This document shows positions 20,560 through 30,853 of a stretch of 34,977 bases of DNA, one piece after another. This DNA is from Seminavis robusta. Its lineage: Eukaryota > Bacillariophyta > Bacillariophyceae > Naviculales > Naviculaceae. The DNA is taken from NCBI GenBank assembly GCA_903772945.1, contig CAICTM010001177.1, positions 1 to 34,977 of the forward strand. The letters are read 5' to 3'. The notes under the pieces are model-generated. The model was not told the DNA's origin and ran no database searches. It worked only from the letters and a program-made list of their open reading frames with translations. Every line of letters begins with the position of its first letter. Position 1 is the first letter of the stretch. Made by a program: the position numbers and the translations under genes.

Positions 20560-21435
20560 ATGGTCCTTGTTTCGCCCATGTCCCAGGCCGTTGCGGCCAC
20601 GGCCAAAGCCAACAATGTCGTGGTCTTTACAGGCGCTGGCATGAGTGCCGATTCGGGAATTGGTACCTTTCGAGGCGACAGCGGCGCCTGGAGTGGAATC
20701 TTTGGCACGTTGGCTCTGTTCTGGGGAGGGACACCAATTGGTTGGAGATGGACTCCCTCGTTGGTGTGGAGCCGTTTTGTCAAGGACTTTTACGGCCCCA
20801 TTGTGGATGCCGAACCGCACGCGGGACTCTTGGCATTGCAGGAATTGGAGGGATCTTTTGACAATTTTTCCTATATTACCATGAACGTGGATGGACTACA
20901 TCAAGCAGCCGGCGCTACCAATGAGCAAGTGGCAGAAGTCCACGGATCGGTGCTCAAGTATCGGTGCATGTCTTGCGACAAGAAACTATCCAACGAGTAC
21001 ATTTTGTCGCAAAGCAATTCCGATGACAACAACAACAATTCACAAGGCAACGCCTCCGAAGGCGAATGCACAAAAACTCAGCAAAGATTAAATCCCAGCA
21101 AACAACCCCGATGCGACGACTGTGGAGGACGAGCTCGACCGGATGTCACGTTGTTTACGGAATCGCTTCCACCGGATGAATGGGGCAAAGCAATGCGCAT
21201 GTTGCGGCGCTTGAAACGAGGCGACGTCATGCTGGTAGCCGGGACGAGTTCCGTGGTATACCCCGCTGCATCCATCCCGGAGAAGGCTGCATCTGCAGGA
21301 GTGACCATTATTGAATTCAACAAGGATTTCCCAACTCCACTGTCGTCCATTGCCAAGATCCGCGTCGAGGGACGGGCTGCTGAAACCTTTCCCGAGTTTG
21401 TCAAGCTCGTGCTCGAGAAACGAAACAAAAAGTAG
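20560..21435 (+). CDS. Sirtuin-family NAD+-dependent protein deacylase
   Basis: Single exon, 291 residues from ATG 20560; the longer reading begins with GTG and has no upstream ATG. Sirtuin motifs appear in order: GAGMSADSGIGTFRG (NAD binding), TMNVDGLHQAAG (normally TQNIDxLHxxAG), EVHGS with the catalytic His, a zinc site CMSC...CDDC, RPDVTLFTESLP and GTSSVVYPAASIP. Sirtuins remove acyl groups from lysine using NAD+. The PSLVWSRFVKDFYGP segment sits where class III (SIRT5/CobB) enzymes carry a Tyr-x-x-Arg acyl selector; here the Tyr is present but the Arg is not, so desuccinylase activity is not predicted. An Asn/Ser-rich insert of about 35 residues lengthens the loop between the two zinc Cys pairs. 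No obvious targeting peptide is seen. Confidence 0.93.
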   Translation: MVLVSPMSQAVAATAKANNVVVFTGAGMSADSGIGTFRGDSGAWSGIFGTLALFWGGTPIGWRWTPSLVWSRFVKDFYGPIVDAEPHAGLLALQELEGSFDNFSYITMNVDGLHQAAGATNEQVAEVHGSVLKYRCMSCDKKLSNEYILSQSNSDDNNNNSQGNASEGECTKTQQRLNPSKQPRCDDCGGRARPDVTLFTESLPPDEWGKAMRMLRRLKRGDVMLVAGTSSVVYPAASIPEKAASAGVTIIEFNKDFPTPLSSIAKIRVEGRAAETFPEFVKLVLEKRNKK

Positions 21436-21624
21436 GGCTTTTTAAAATTTGCCTCCGGATGAATGCTACATGCTATAGTTATGGATACTGGTGTAGGCTT
21501 TTTTAAAATCAACACTCGAAGCTTTGAAGATCAAACTTTGTCGTAGTGGATTGGTGTAACGCAACCATTAATAGATTGCAGGTCTGTGTTTGTCGTTGTG
21601 TGTTTTCTGTATTCGATGAATACT

Positions 21625-22461
21625 TTAACCGATTGGCGTGGTATTTTTAAGATCATCTGCATAGTAGTGTTCATGCTCACCATCGAGTTCCTCCTCTTCG
21701 TTTTCACCAACAAAATCAGAATCTAATTCCACTTTTCTGTCCTTTACAGAATAATGCTCCACTACCGTTTGTTGCGTGGTTCCCAGTTCCCCTTGTTGCT
21801 CCGACTTTTGCTTACTTCGCTCCACAACCTCCTCATTGACCCAAGTATACATGTGTTCTCTTCCCGACTCGATCAAGTTCAATTCTCGAATGGGTTCCCA
21901 GAAAGGCAGTTCCTTTGGATTGGGTGTTCGTGCTACCAGTTCCCACAAAAAGAACAATTCGACTGCTTCCACGTTATCCCTCCCATGTCGGTGTGCCAAT
22001 TGTCGAGCGAGTGGTTCCCAGGCAGATTCGTGCTCGACCAATTTTTCATAATAATCCATTTGGCGTACGTGTCGTGCACGTTGGATCCAGGTCATGTCCC
22101 GCCAGTTGGGACTGCGCCATTGAGCGGGTTGCGTGTGATTGGCAAAGTGAATGATGGCCGCATAGGCTTCGTTGCGATCGTCGGGCTCGTGAAACATGGT
22201 CCAAGGAACTTGCCAAATCCCCAATGTGCTGGTCAGGGGTGCAATGACGGTTTCATGCAATGGATATAGGTAGTTATGGCACAGGGACGGAAAGAGGACG
22301 TCGGGGATGCTTTCCACGAGGATAATGGTCAGCACGCAGAAAATGTACAGGTTGGATAGCCATCGCCGTTCCTTTCTTGTACTAGTAGTAGAATCATCTT
22401 GTGTGGCGACTGTTCGTGGCTGATGAAGTCTGACGCTGAGAGGATTGGCAGGGTCGATCAT
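21625..22461 (-). CDS. Single-pass membrane protein, possible partner of the adjacent HTTM protein
   Basis: 278 residues from the first in-frame ATG at 22461. The frame stays open upstream to a GTG at 22662 but without another ATG. One hydrophobic segment lies at about 34-57 (LYIFCVLTIILVESI). After it comes a conserved-looking soluble part: WQVPWTMFHEPDDRNEAY at about 83-100, then QWRSPNWRDMTW and RHVRQMDYYEKL. The pattern W-x-MF-x-x-P...N...W-x-x-P-x-W recalls the W-x-LFAPxP...N region of bacterial proteins (DUF5819 type) that I remember sitting beside HTTM genes; this is recollection, not a search. The C-terminal 60 residues are acidic. The gene is divergent from the HTTM gene, consistent with co-regulation. 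Confidence 0.72.
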   Translation of the reverse strand: MIDPANPLSVRLHQPRTVATQDDSTTSTRKERRWLSNLYIFCVLTIILVESIPDVLFPSLCHNYLYPLHETVIAPLTSTLGIWQVPWTMFHEPDDRNEAYAAIIHFANHTQPAQWRSPNWRDMTWIQRARHVRQMDYYEKLVEHESAWEPLARQLAHRHGRDNVEAVELFFLWELVARTPNPKELPFWEPIRELNLIESGREHMYTWVNEEVVERSKQKSEQQGELGTTQQTVVEHYSVKDRKVELDSDFVGENEEEELDGEHEHYYADDLKNTTPIG

Positions 22462-22705
22462 CGTGGCCTTTCCTAGTAGGGAAATGAAGCACTCTTCGAC
22501 AAAGTGGTATCTTCGAGAAACGAAAAATGAGATCTTTTGGCGCACGTTGAGTCGAGAATCATAAGTATCGTACTTAGGGAAACACGCGAGAACAACTGAA
22601 AGATACTTAGAGAGTTGTATCCAACTCTGTTCCGAGGAGCGCCTTGGACCGTGGACACTCACAAATTGACCTTGCGGAACAAGTCCAAGTCACTTCTCCG
22701 CCATC
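22462..22705. promoter_or_regulatory. Short divergent promoter region between the membrane-protein pair
   Basis: Only 244 bases separate the two start codons, so the upstream signals of both genes must share this interval or overlap coding sequence. No TATA box is convincing. Confidence 0.4.
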
Positions 22706-24192
22706 ATGGATGCAGCTGCTTCGTCGCAAACAAAAAACTACCTGTTGAAGATGACATCGAGGCAACCTCACAAGATCTATGTCGGCCGGTATGATGGGAG
22801 TTCTCCCTCCCAAGTGTATCTGTGTCCCAGGAGATCAGAATCTGCCAGAGAAAGAAGTATCTTGTCCCCACATCAGTTGCAGTATCACCATCAGGATGAA
22901 AAAAAGGACGAGGAGACGGTTCACTGTCCTGAGGACGACACGACGAGAGCTAGTAGTCATCCCAGAAATAAAGTGATGGAAGATATTGCTTCTAATCCCA
23001 GCACGGCACTCTACATCTCGGCTGTGGCAGCGGATGTGTGTGATGTAACACACAAAATAGACCTACAACAATCGCAGCTAGAAGCATTACAGCAACAACT
23101 ACAAGCCCAGGCAGACGTCGTTTCGTCGCCATGGGCACTGATGCTCTATTGGTGGAATATGTTTTTTCACGCTCGCGTGGGGGAATCCAGCATCTTGTTG
23201 GCTTCTTGCATGCGGATTGCGTATGCCTTGTTGGTCCTGTTTGACAAGGCATTGTTGACGCTGGATTTGGTAAGCAGAAACCTATTTGGAACACACACAA
23301 AATTGACACGTTTGTTTGTTAATAATATCTATTGATCTAACTTCTATCGTATCATCCGAATGATGACACTTCACTGCAGCAAGAGTTCCTCTCCCCCTCG
23401 GAAGGATATCTTCCACTCGAGGCGGAACGATCCATGTTGGATTCCCGTGGTCTTTACACCCCATTGCAGCTATTTCCGCAAACCGACACGTTTCTGTGGA
23501 CACTGCATTGGATTGGAGTGATACAAGCAGTTCTACTCCTATTGGGAGTGGCTCCCAAGTTTAATGCCGCGGGCGTCTTGCTGAGTCATGTCACCTTGCA
23601 ACATCAAACAACAATATTCTTTGATGGACAAGATGTCATGTTTCGGGTATGGTGTTTTCATTTGATCTCCATGCCCATTCATCGATTGACTATTATGGGA
23701 TGGATGCGACAACAAAAACAACAATCACCAAACGAACAAGGAGAAGAAACCTACCCAATTTGGCCCTTTCGACTCTTTCAAATCCAAATTTGTCTCGTGT
23801 ACTTGGGCGCCGCAGGAGTCAAGTGGTTGAGTGAATACTGGACCGCGGGGACATCACTCTTTTTCATGGTACACAATGATGACTTTTATGGCAAATTCTT
23901 CAATCCTGACATTCTCTTCAACTACATGGGACCACTCAAATGCATGACGTGGGCTGCCTTGCTCATTGAAACCTTGGCTCCGATACTGGTGTGGCCTGCA
24001 ACGACCCGCAAGTGGGCCCTGGGGTCCATCATCCTGCTGCATTTTGGGATGGAGATCAGTCTCAACATGCATTGTTTTGAATGGCTCACAATACTCGCCT
24101 GGTGTAGTTTCTTGGCAGAGCCCATTTCCACAAAAAAGAAGAAACACGGAGGATGTACAGCATCATCCACTTCAAAGGTCAAACAAGCATAA
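22706..24192 (+). CDS. HTTM-domain multi-pass membrane protein (vitamin K-dependent gamma-carboxylase-like)
   Basis: Two exons, 22706-23269 and 23380-24192 (110-bp phase-0 intron), encode 458 residues. The first 140 residues are polar and contain a short Gln-rich helix. The HTTM-like domain follows: SSILLASCMRIAYALLVLFD, a loop with SRGLYTPLQLFP, then FQIQICLVYLGAAGVKWLSE and WTAGTSLFFMV. These agree with the RIGFGLLLL, QLxLVYLxAGxxKL and W-x-G-T-A-xxY blocks of HTTM proteins. Six or seven membrane segments are likely. The short C-terminal tail is Lys-rich. The domain is related to the membrane part of gamma-glutamyl carboxylase, but the carboxylase activity and its partner residues cannot be shown here. 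Bacterial relatives often have small partner proteins, consistent with the divergent neighbour. Confidence 0.82.
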
Positions 24193-24541
24193 CAGTATAT
24201 TTGCAGGTCAGCGCGCGGAGCTATGGGCATGCCTGTTTGGATGTGAGGAACCTATCACAAGGCGTCTCTGTTAAGCAATCCACCAGCACGCAAGGTGGAA
24301 TAGGGAATTATTGACATATACTTTCATGCCTGTACGACAATTTATATGCTAGCTTTTAATCAAAAAGAATGATTCAGTTCCACCCTCGCTTTGGCTGAGC
24401 TGTTTAACCAGTCTACCTTGACACTTCCATCGTAACAAATTGGTGTGGATTGACGAGAGATCCACGTTCACCTATTGGAATGGCAAAATGAAAGGGGCCA
24501 GCCTCAATGACGTCAAAGTTTCCAGCTGGTGTACTCACTTC
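24193..24541. other. Short intergenic spacer
   Basis: About 350 bases between two convergent genes (HTTM + and ankyrin -). No reading frame or RNA structure is convincing. Confidence 0.6.
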
Positions 24542-25982
24542 CTACCAAAAGCGACCATAATCACTCTCGCCGTCCCAGTTGATTCCTGGGCAACGATTTT
24601 CCCTGGCCCATTGCACAATGTCAAAATGTCCGTTTAGAACGGCATTGGTACATACACTCGAACCCCAAGGACATCCATTCCAACGTGCCCATTTTAGAAT
24701 TTCCAAATAACCACCCGCAGCAGCACCAGCACATGTGGATTGACCCCAAGGGCACTGGTTCTCCCGAGCCCATTTTAATAATGTAAAGTGACCACTCGTC
24801 GCCGCATTGGCACAAGTTTCCTCATCCCATGGACACCCATTTTCATGGGCATATTAAATTTGATGATGACCAAATGACCATTCAAAGCAGCCCATGAGCA
24901 AGTTGATTCATCCCATGGACAGCCGTTTTCATGGGCAAACTTGATGATTTCCAAATGTCCATCTTGGGCAGCTTCACAACATACCCCTGCATTCCACGGA
25001 CAGCATTTTCATAGGCATATTTCAAGACTTCCAAATGGCCATTTTTGGCAGCCGCGTTGCATGTATCTTCATGCCATGAACAGCCATTCTCATGTGCATA
25101 TTTCAGGATTTCCAAGTGTCCATTTGAAGCAGCATGGTAACATGTGCTTTTGTCCCAGGGGCAGCCCTTTTCATGGGCGTACTTTAAGACTTCCAAATTG
25201 CCATTCAAAGCAGCATAGGAACATGTGCGTTTACTCCAAGGACAGCCATTTTCATGGGCGTACTTTAAGATTTCCAAATTGCCATTCAAAGCAGCACCGA
25301 CGCATGTTTCTTTATTCCAGAGACATCCCTTTTTGTGGGCATATTTGAGGATATCCAAATGGCCATTCAAAGCGGCCCGGGAACATGTTTGCCAATCCCA
25401 AGGACAGCCATTTTCATGGGCATATTTCAAGATTCCAAAATGACCTTTTCGAGCAGCATCTTCGCATGTGCCTTCATCCCAAGGACAGTTGTTTTCATGG
25501 GCATATTTGAGGATGTCCAAATGACCATGGGAAGCAGCAGTAGCACATGTCTGAGGACCCCATTGAAATCCCTTATCGAGGGCCCATTTTAGAACCGGAA
25601 GACTACCAACTCTTGCAGCTGTAGCACAGACTCTGTTACCAGAACGACGCCCAACGACCTGTCCACCACAGCCAGCTTGGTGGTGGTGGGTGTACCAGTA
25701 CTTTGCACGGGACAGGGAGCAGAAGATGGCACTGTAGAATGTAACGTAAGCAGTTGCCAAACGCTGCACTCCTTCGTCATCATACTCATTGGTCCCTGGA
25801 GGATTCTCTACAGATTCACAGTATTCTGTGTAGAGATCTTTCATTCTGTGACATACTGGTGCCACAAAGGCATGATGGCCCATGCCAAGAAAGGGTAGAA
25901 TCTGCTTCACCCAAAGATCGGTTTGATTCAGAAAATCAAGGGTAGAAGTTTCCGGCTCATCCACTCGGTTTGCAGTCTTCAT
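24542..25982 (-). pseudogene. F-box-like / ankyrin-repeat gene, second copy, with two frame breaks
   Basis: ATG at 25982. The N-terminus (DLWVKQILPFLGMGHHAFVAPVCHRMKDLY) is the same F-box-like block as in the first copy, but the preceding 100-residue region is much shorter. Seven 27-residue repeats follow. The open frame then runs into a wrong-frame tail and stops at 24882. Compared with the repeat consensus, one C is missing near 25003 (GACAGCATTTTC for GACAGCCATTTTC). About 5 extra bases (TAAAT) appear near 24855-24860. Allowing for both, repeats continue to a TAG at 24542-24544, ending in WARENRCPGINWDGESDYG. The full gene would be near 480 residues. Either the gene is dead or the breaks are assembly errors in a repetitive region; as read it makes 366 residues. 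Confidence 0.8.
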
Positions 25983-26593
25983 GATACCGGTACCGTAGGA
26001 TACAAGATTGCTAACACAACCCTCAAATGGAGCGGGTACGATGCTAGCTAGCTAGTAGAGCCATGATGCCGCTGTGCTATGCTGTGAGTTGTGTCTTGCG
26101 GTCTTGCGTTGCCATCGCCCCAAGCTACCGTGAGCGACAGTCCTCGTCTGTCGTGGTGCGTTTATTAGTTGGGGCAAAATGTGGGCAAAAGTTTGGTCGC
26201 AACTCTGATGGCTGTTGAGTACAAGCAAGATTGTTGGACTTGTGGACAGTGCACAGCTTGACCTCATCATTGAAGCTACCCTGCTACCGGTACCAGCAGC
26301 AAGGATACCCCCTTTGTCCTTGGACAAGAAGTGCTCTACCCATTCACTGTCCAGCATCAAGTTAGCTCTACATCAGGAAGCATCCAGCCCACCCTCCGCT
26401 GCAGCCACTTGAAAAGAGGCTTCTCGCATGACGTTAGTCGACCAATTTGCTGTGTGGTGAAAGATCGACCTAGCTAGGATGCCAAAGGAGGGCGATCACA
26501 CCTCATCATTATCAGCATCATCACACCAAATAAAAAGCCAACCTATAGTAGGAGTGAACCGACAATAAGCACTTGTGAAGAGATTTCGTTAAG
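25983..26593. other. Intergenic region with short palindromes, upstream of two divergent genes
   Basis: About 610 bases containing the upstream regions of the ankyrin (-) and TPLATE-like (+) genes. Palindromic motifs are TACCGGTACCGTA (25985), GCTAGCTAGCTAG (26043), ACCGGTACC (about 26286) and CCTAGCTAGG (26469-26478). No coding frame is convincing. Confidence 0.6.
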
Positions 26594-29500
26594 ATGAGCA
26601 GCAAGGAGAAGAGCAGCAAATCCAGCAGCAAACGGGAAAAGTCGTCCAAAAAAGACAAAAAGAGCCGAGATGCCACCTCCTCCCGAACTCTGGGTATCAC
26701 CACCAATGGGGATGCATCTAATAACAAGAGCAGTGCTGCCACGAACGACACCAAATTGGACACCAGTGCTTCGAATCTTGGTGGTGGTGGGAAAACAACT
26801 GAGGATGATCGCGGGATGAATATGGGCGGTGACCTAAACAACGACGATGACGGTCAGCCACAATTGACACCGGCAGAGCTATACTATGCGGCTGTCCCCT
26901 TGGCCATGCCCTCTCATGCCACCTTTGTTTCGGATCCATCTGTCGACAAAAATCTAAAACCCATTCGAGACGACGGATCCGCCTTTGCCCAAGTGGCGCG
27001 ATCTTGTTTGAACATTACACAATTTGTGGGAGCTTCGGCAGGTCAAGATGACGCCCATGCTGTGGCATCCTCCCATCTGTTTCATGACAAAACATATGCC
27101 AAAGTTGTAGTGGACTGCTTCTCGGCACTCATCACTTGTACCAAAGAACACAAAGACAGAAGATGTCGCATCCTCGCGTGTCAAACATTGGCTCTGGGGG
27201 GCAGAACTGCCTATGCACATATTCGACACTCTCCCGTACTATTTGCGCTCCGAGAATCACCCGTCAATCTGGTAGAAGATGAAGTGGGAAGTGAAGTACC
27301 GACAGCGTTGCTCAACGTGGCACTGGATGACGGAGATGACGGGGTGTCGGCAACCGCTGTCGAGTGTCTGGGAACACTGACGTTGGCAACCTCCAACGCC
27401 CACGCGGCAACCATTGTCGACGATGAATTACTGCAAGAAATACAATCCATGGCATTTGCTCGAACAGCACCGTATGCACCCTCCTTACGGAGTGTCTTGT
27501 TGCATTGTCCCACTACACTGGAAGAAGATCCCAGTGTCGCACAACTCGAACTACAAAGTCGCATCTTTCCCAATATCATGGCACCGAGATTATTACAGCT
27601 AGTGACACGAATTGTGCACTACAATGCCAGTCATCACCATCGAATGACATTGCCCTTTGTCACCGCTTGTTTGATCCATCAGCTACGCACCAATGCTGCC
27701 AGCACGTACGATGTCAACCGATCGACCTTTGCCAAACGATGGGTCGATCTGGATTGCATGGGATTGGTCAATGATGTCGTAACGGCACTGCTGCTACCAT
27801 CCATGCAAGGCTGTTTGGATGGTGATTTGGCCCATACAGCTGCTCTCTGTGGACTGAGGCTCGCCAATGCCTGTCCTACAGCCAGCTGGGTTTTGGAAAT
27901 TTGTCGATGGGCCATTGTGGTGTTGCGGGAAGAAAATTCGTCGACGGGAATGCTAGAATCCAAAGTAGGAACATTGGCGACACTCCTGATTGCACTGCGG
28001 GCATTGCCACTGCCCGAACGAGCACCTCTGTTGGAAAGTATGATCAACGAAGTGGCATCACTGCCCTTTACAATCATGGTACCACATGGAGTGTCGTCAC
28101 CCGGGCTACTGTTACAAATGTCCAAAAGCAAGTCCGACAATGCACAAACCAACCTTGAAGCAGACTCATCCGAAACGTTTGCGTGCTATCGAAAACCTGC
28201 CAGAATAGCCTTCTTTACGGAGTTGGCACTGTCCATATTCATGGATGGGCCACTGGGAGTTACAGTAGACGTGGATGGCAGCAAAAAAGAACCCAACCCG
28301 AACAATCACCCTACTGTACAGCGCAGCTACTACTTGAAGAGATTCTTGTCGTCCGCTTCGGTCGTTAATATTTGCAAGGAGCAAGATAATCCTGTCATTG
28401 TACGAATGCGAGACGAAATTCTTCTCGTCTTCACAACCGTTGCCTGGGAAGTCGGTCGCAGATTTCGAGTGTCGCCCGATGGATCTGTCATTCAGCCACC
28501 ACAAAACAACTCGTCACAAGCCATTACAAGTTTGGAGGTTGAGGAATGGACGCGATTGGCCTTCACTACCTTGTCAATATTTTCGCCGTGTGCACGGTGG
28601 GGACGACGGCCAGAGTATCTCGAAGAAGATTTGGGGTTGCTGACTGCTGGACAGTCGAGCTATATTCGTTTGCTACAAGAGTTTTTGCATTTTGTGGGGC
28701 TATTGAATCCAATGTCATCCGTCACATTCAAGTTAACGCCGAATGCCTGCCCTCCCCATCTGTTGTGGGATCAAATGATCGAATCTGCAAGCTTTTTGAC
28801 GCACTGGGACGCCACAACAGTTTCTCCTCAGAATGACGCTGACAATTCGCTGCGGGATAGGAGCTTCATGGGCTCACTCAACGATGTCATGGCCCAAGAT
28901 GTGGCTGCATTGGTGGACGACTTTATTGAAAAGGATCTGAGGCAAGGAATAATATCACATCACATGCGAATGTTCGTTCTGACATTGGGGGTGGATCAAT
29001 GGGTTCAAAGCAGATATGTTGCGATCAGGAGGAACTTGGAAGCTGCCAACAATCGAAGAAACGCAGATAGGGCACCTCCGCTGACCCTTAACTTGGCGAG
29101 TGCACGAGACTTACTTGTGGCAGTGAGCCCCAAGCGATTGCTGACAAAGCTGCTGGAGTTCCATACTGTGCCTGTGGATGCAAACGGAAAGAAGAAGAAA
29201 GATCCAATCAAAAAGTTGGCGTTGGAAACCGTCCGTGTTTGCGTTGCCTGCGTAGAAAACATTGCCATGACTGCTGTCGATTGGCGGCGCAGATGTGGAC
29301 CCAATCAAGAGTCGCAAGCCATCGTGCAAATGGCCGTAGCATCTCTCGAAGGAAAGCTGGACGATGAACCCATGGATGAGTCACTTCGACCCATAATGGG
29401 ACCACTATGTGATGCCGCCACGTCGAGAATACAAGCCTTCTACCAGTCAAAGTCCCACAATTCAGATGGCATTCCCTCTTCGGAGTTGGTCATGCAGCCA

Positions 29501-30853
29501 ATGAAATACAAAATCAAGCCTTTGGTATCAAGTTCCACCATCAAGGGTGCGGAAAGGGACGGTGCCGCAACCCACGAGTACATGCACGGGTACCTGATGC
29601 AGCTGAGTCGTCAGATCATTTCCGCTCGGGTCGACGCGACAATTTATTCCGCCCCGGTGGCAGACGCTTTCTTTTCCTGTAAAGCAAGACCCAGAAATTG
29701 GCTCCGCCTCGCTACTCCTCCCCTTCCTGACAATCGCGACGCAAGAGGACTCAGGTTCCGAACCAATGGCCCAGGTCGCGAAAAGAACTCTGCGTGGGGT
29801 AGAAACGTGACTTCCATTACCTCTGGTTCTGATCCTGTAGCGGCATACCTTGGCCATTCCATATCCAGAACACCGAGGTATGACAACGAGGATGAATACC
29901 GAATACGAGTATTTTTGCAGGTCTGGAACACAACCGCTGTGGAGATCACGGAAGGGTTGCAAATGGGACTTGGCGTTGCATACCAACAGCACGAAGTAGG
30001 CACGGATTCGGCATCGTTGGAGTTCGTGTCTTCTCTGGGTTCTCCAGAAGCGTTTCAGCTTGAAACGGCTCCAGTTGTTTCCACCTCGTCAGCGTACAAA
30101 CACCCGTTCAGCGCTGAAGACAGCCTAGTTTGGGAGATAGCACTGCATTACGTGTCATCGGGGAAGGTGGTGCTTCATCCCACGATCGTGTTTCGAAACG
30201 TCCGAGAAGAGAAACACATCGGAGAGTTTGTGGGTGGGTCCGGTGGAACTAAAATGAAACGCCGCAATTCGACTTCGTCTGTTGCCAGCCAGAAAGGCGA
30301 GGACGACTTTCAAGTTTCTACCAAGGAGAAGGGATCCGGTTTTGACGACGATCAAGTCGAATACGAAAACGTGTCCTTGTCCGCTGAGGCCGTGGAACTA
30401 TCTCCTCTCTTGGGCCTTCAACCGTGCCCACTTGTTTTCTTTCGAGACTCATGGGGCGACCTGGACACGTTTCGTTTCCTTTGGTTCAGAATGCCCAGTG
30501 CTGTTCCCCCAATCAAACTTGACCCCAAAGTGTCTGCCTTTGACACTGGCTTTACCATGTCTGGTCAGGAAGACGAAGAAACGGGAGACTTGATGGGAAG
30601 AACTGTTGGGGAATCATCGTCTCTACTTTTCGAGGGCGAAGCTATCCCGGGTGGATTTGCTACAAAATTATGGGCTTTCATGTCGCTGGCTGGGGATCGA
30701 GTAATGTGTGTCATGACAGAAACAGAAAACAACACAATATGTTTGCATCTGAAAGCAGACAGCAAACAACTGTTGTTCACCCTTGTGGGAGCTGCAACGT
30801 CACGACAAGCCGTTGTCTCAGCGCTGGTGCCGGGAATGTCTGCAAACTACTAG
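26594..30853 (+). CDS. Large HEAT/adaptin-like trafficking protein, TPLATE-like (TSET complex candidate)
   Basis: Intronless gene of 1419 residues, ATG at 26594 and TAG at 30851. Residues 1-85 are Ser/Lys/Asp-rich and disordered. From about 95 to 1000 the sequence is helical HEAT/armadillo-like with no other domain evident. At about 1098-1195 a beta-rich appendage-like segment occurs (DEYRIRVFLQVWNTTAVEITEG, later LVWEIALHYVSSGKVVLHPT). The end has ELSPLLGLQPCPLVFFRDSW and a final platform-like block. Solenoid plus appendage plus platform is the layout of adaptin large chains and TPLATE, and ELSPLLGLQPCPLVFF loosely resembles the TPLATE region around ...LLLPHKISPVEFF. TPLATE belongs to TSET, a plasma-membrane coat. 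This is from memory and moderately certain; another adaptin-like protein is possible. An AATAAA lies at 30911 just past the stop. Confidence 0.6.
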   Translation: MSSKEKSSKSSSKREKSSKKDKKSRDATSSRTLGITTNGDASNNKSSAATNDTKLDTSASNLGGGGKTTEDDRGMNMGGDLNNDDDGQPQLTPAELYYAAVPLAMPSHATFVSDPSVDKNLKPIRDDGSAFAQVARSCLNITQFVGASAGQDDAHAVASSHLFHDKTYAKVVVDCFSALITCTKEHKDRRCRILACQTLALGGRTAYAHIRHSPVLFALRESPVNLVEDEVGSEVPTALLNVALDDGDDGVSATAVECLGTLTLATSNAHAATIVDDELLQEIQSMAFARTAPYAPSLRSVLLHCPTTLEEDPSVAQLELQSRIFPNIMAPRLLQLVTRIVHYNASHHHRMTLPFVTACLIHQLRTNAASTYDVNRSTFAKRWVDLDCMGLVNDVVTALLLPSMQGCLDGDLAHTAALCGLRLANACPTASWVLEICRWAIVVLREENSSTGMLESKVGTLATLLIALRALPLPERAPLLESMINEVASLPFTIMVPHGVSSPGLLLQMSKSKSDNAQTNLEADSSETFACYRKPARIAFFTELALSIFMDGPLGVTVDVDGSKKEPNPNNHPTVQRSYYLKRFLSSASVVNICKEQDNPVIVRMRDEILLVFTTVAWEVGRRFRVSPDGSVIQPPQNNSSQAITSLEVEEWTRLAFTTLSIFSPCARWGRRPEYLEEDLGLLTAGQSSYIRLLQEFLHFVGLLNPMSSVTFKLTPNACPPHLLWDQMIESASFLTHWDATTVSPQNDADNSLRDRSFMGSLNDVMAQDVAALVDDFIEKDLRQGIISHHMRMFVLTLGVDQWVQSRYVAIRRNLEAANNRRNADRAPPLTLNLASARDLLVAVSPKRLLTKLLEFHTVPVDANGKKKKDPIKKLALETVRVCVACVENIAMTAVDWRRRCGPNQESQAIVQMAVASLEGKLDDEPMDESLRPIMGPLCDAATSRIQAFYQSKSHNSDGIPSSELVMQPMKYKIKPLVSSSTIKGAERDGAATHEYMHGYLMQLSRQIISARVDATIYSAPVADAFFSCKARPRNWLRLATPPLPDNRDARGLRFRTNGPGREKNSAWGRNVTSITSGSDPVAAYLGHSISRTPRYDNEDEYRIRVFLQVWNTTAVEITEGLQMGLGVAYQQHEVGTDSASLEFVSSLGSPEAFQLETAPVVSTSSAYKHPFSAEDSLVWEIALHYVSSGKVVLHPTIVFRNVREEKHIGEFVGGSGGTKMKRRNSTSSVASQKGEDDFQVSTKEKGSGFDDDQVEYENVSLSAEAVELSPLLGLQPCPLVFFRDSWGDLDTFRFLWFRMPSAVPPIKLDPKVSAFDTGFTMSGQEDEETGDLMGRTVGESSSLLFEGEAIPGGFATKLWAFMSLAGDRVMCVMTETENNTICLHLKADSKQLLFTLVGAATSRQAVVSALVPGMSANY

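Noticed and set aside
22459..22662. Longer start for the single-TM protein at 22662
   Set aside because: It begins with GTG and has no ATG until 22461; the extension has no recognisable domain, though an upstream exon cannot be ruled out.
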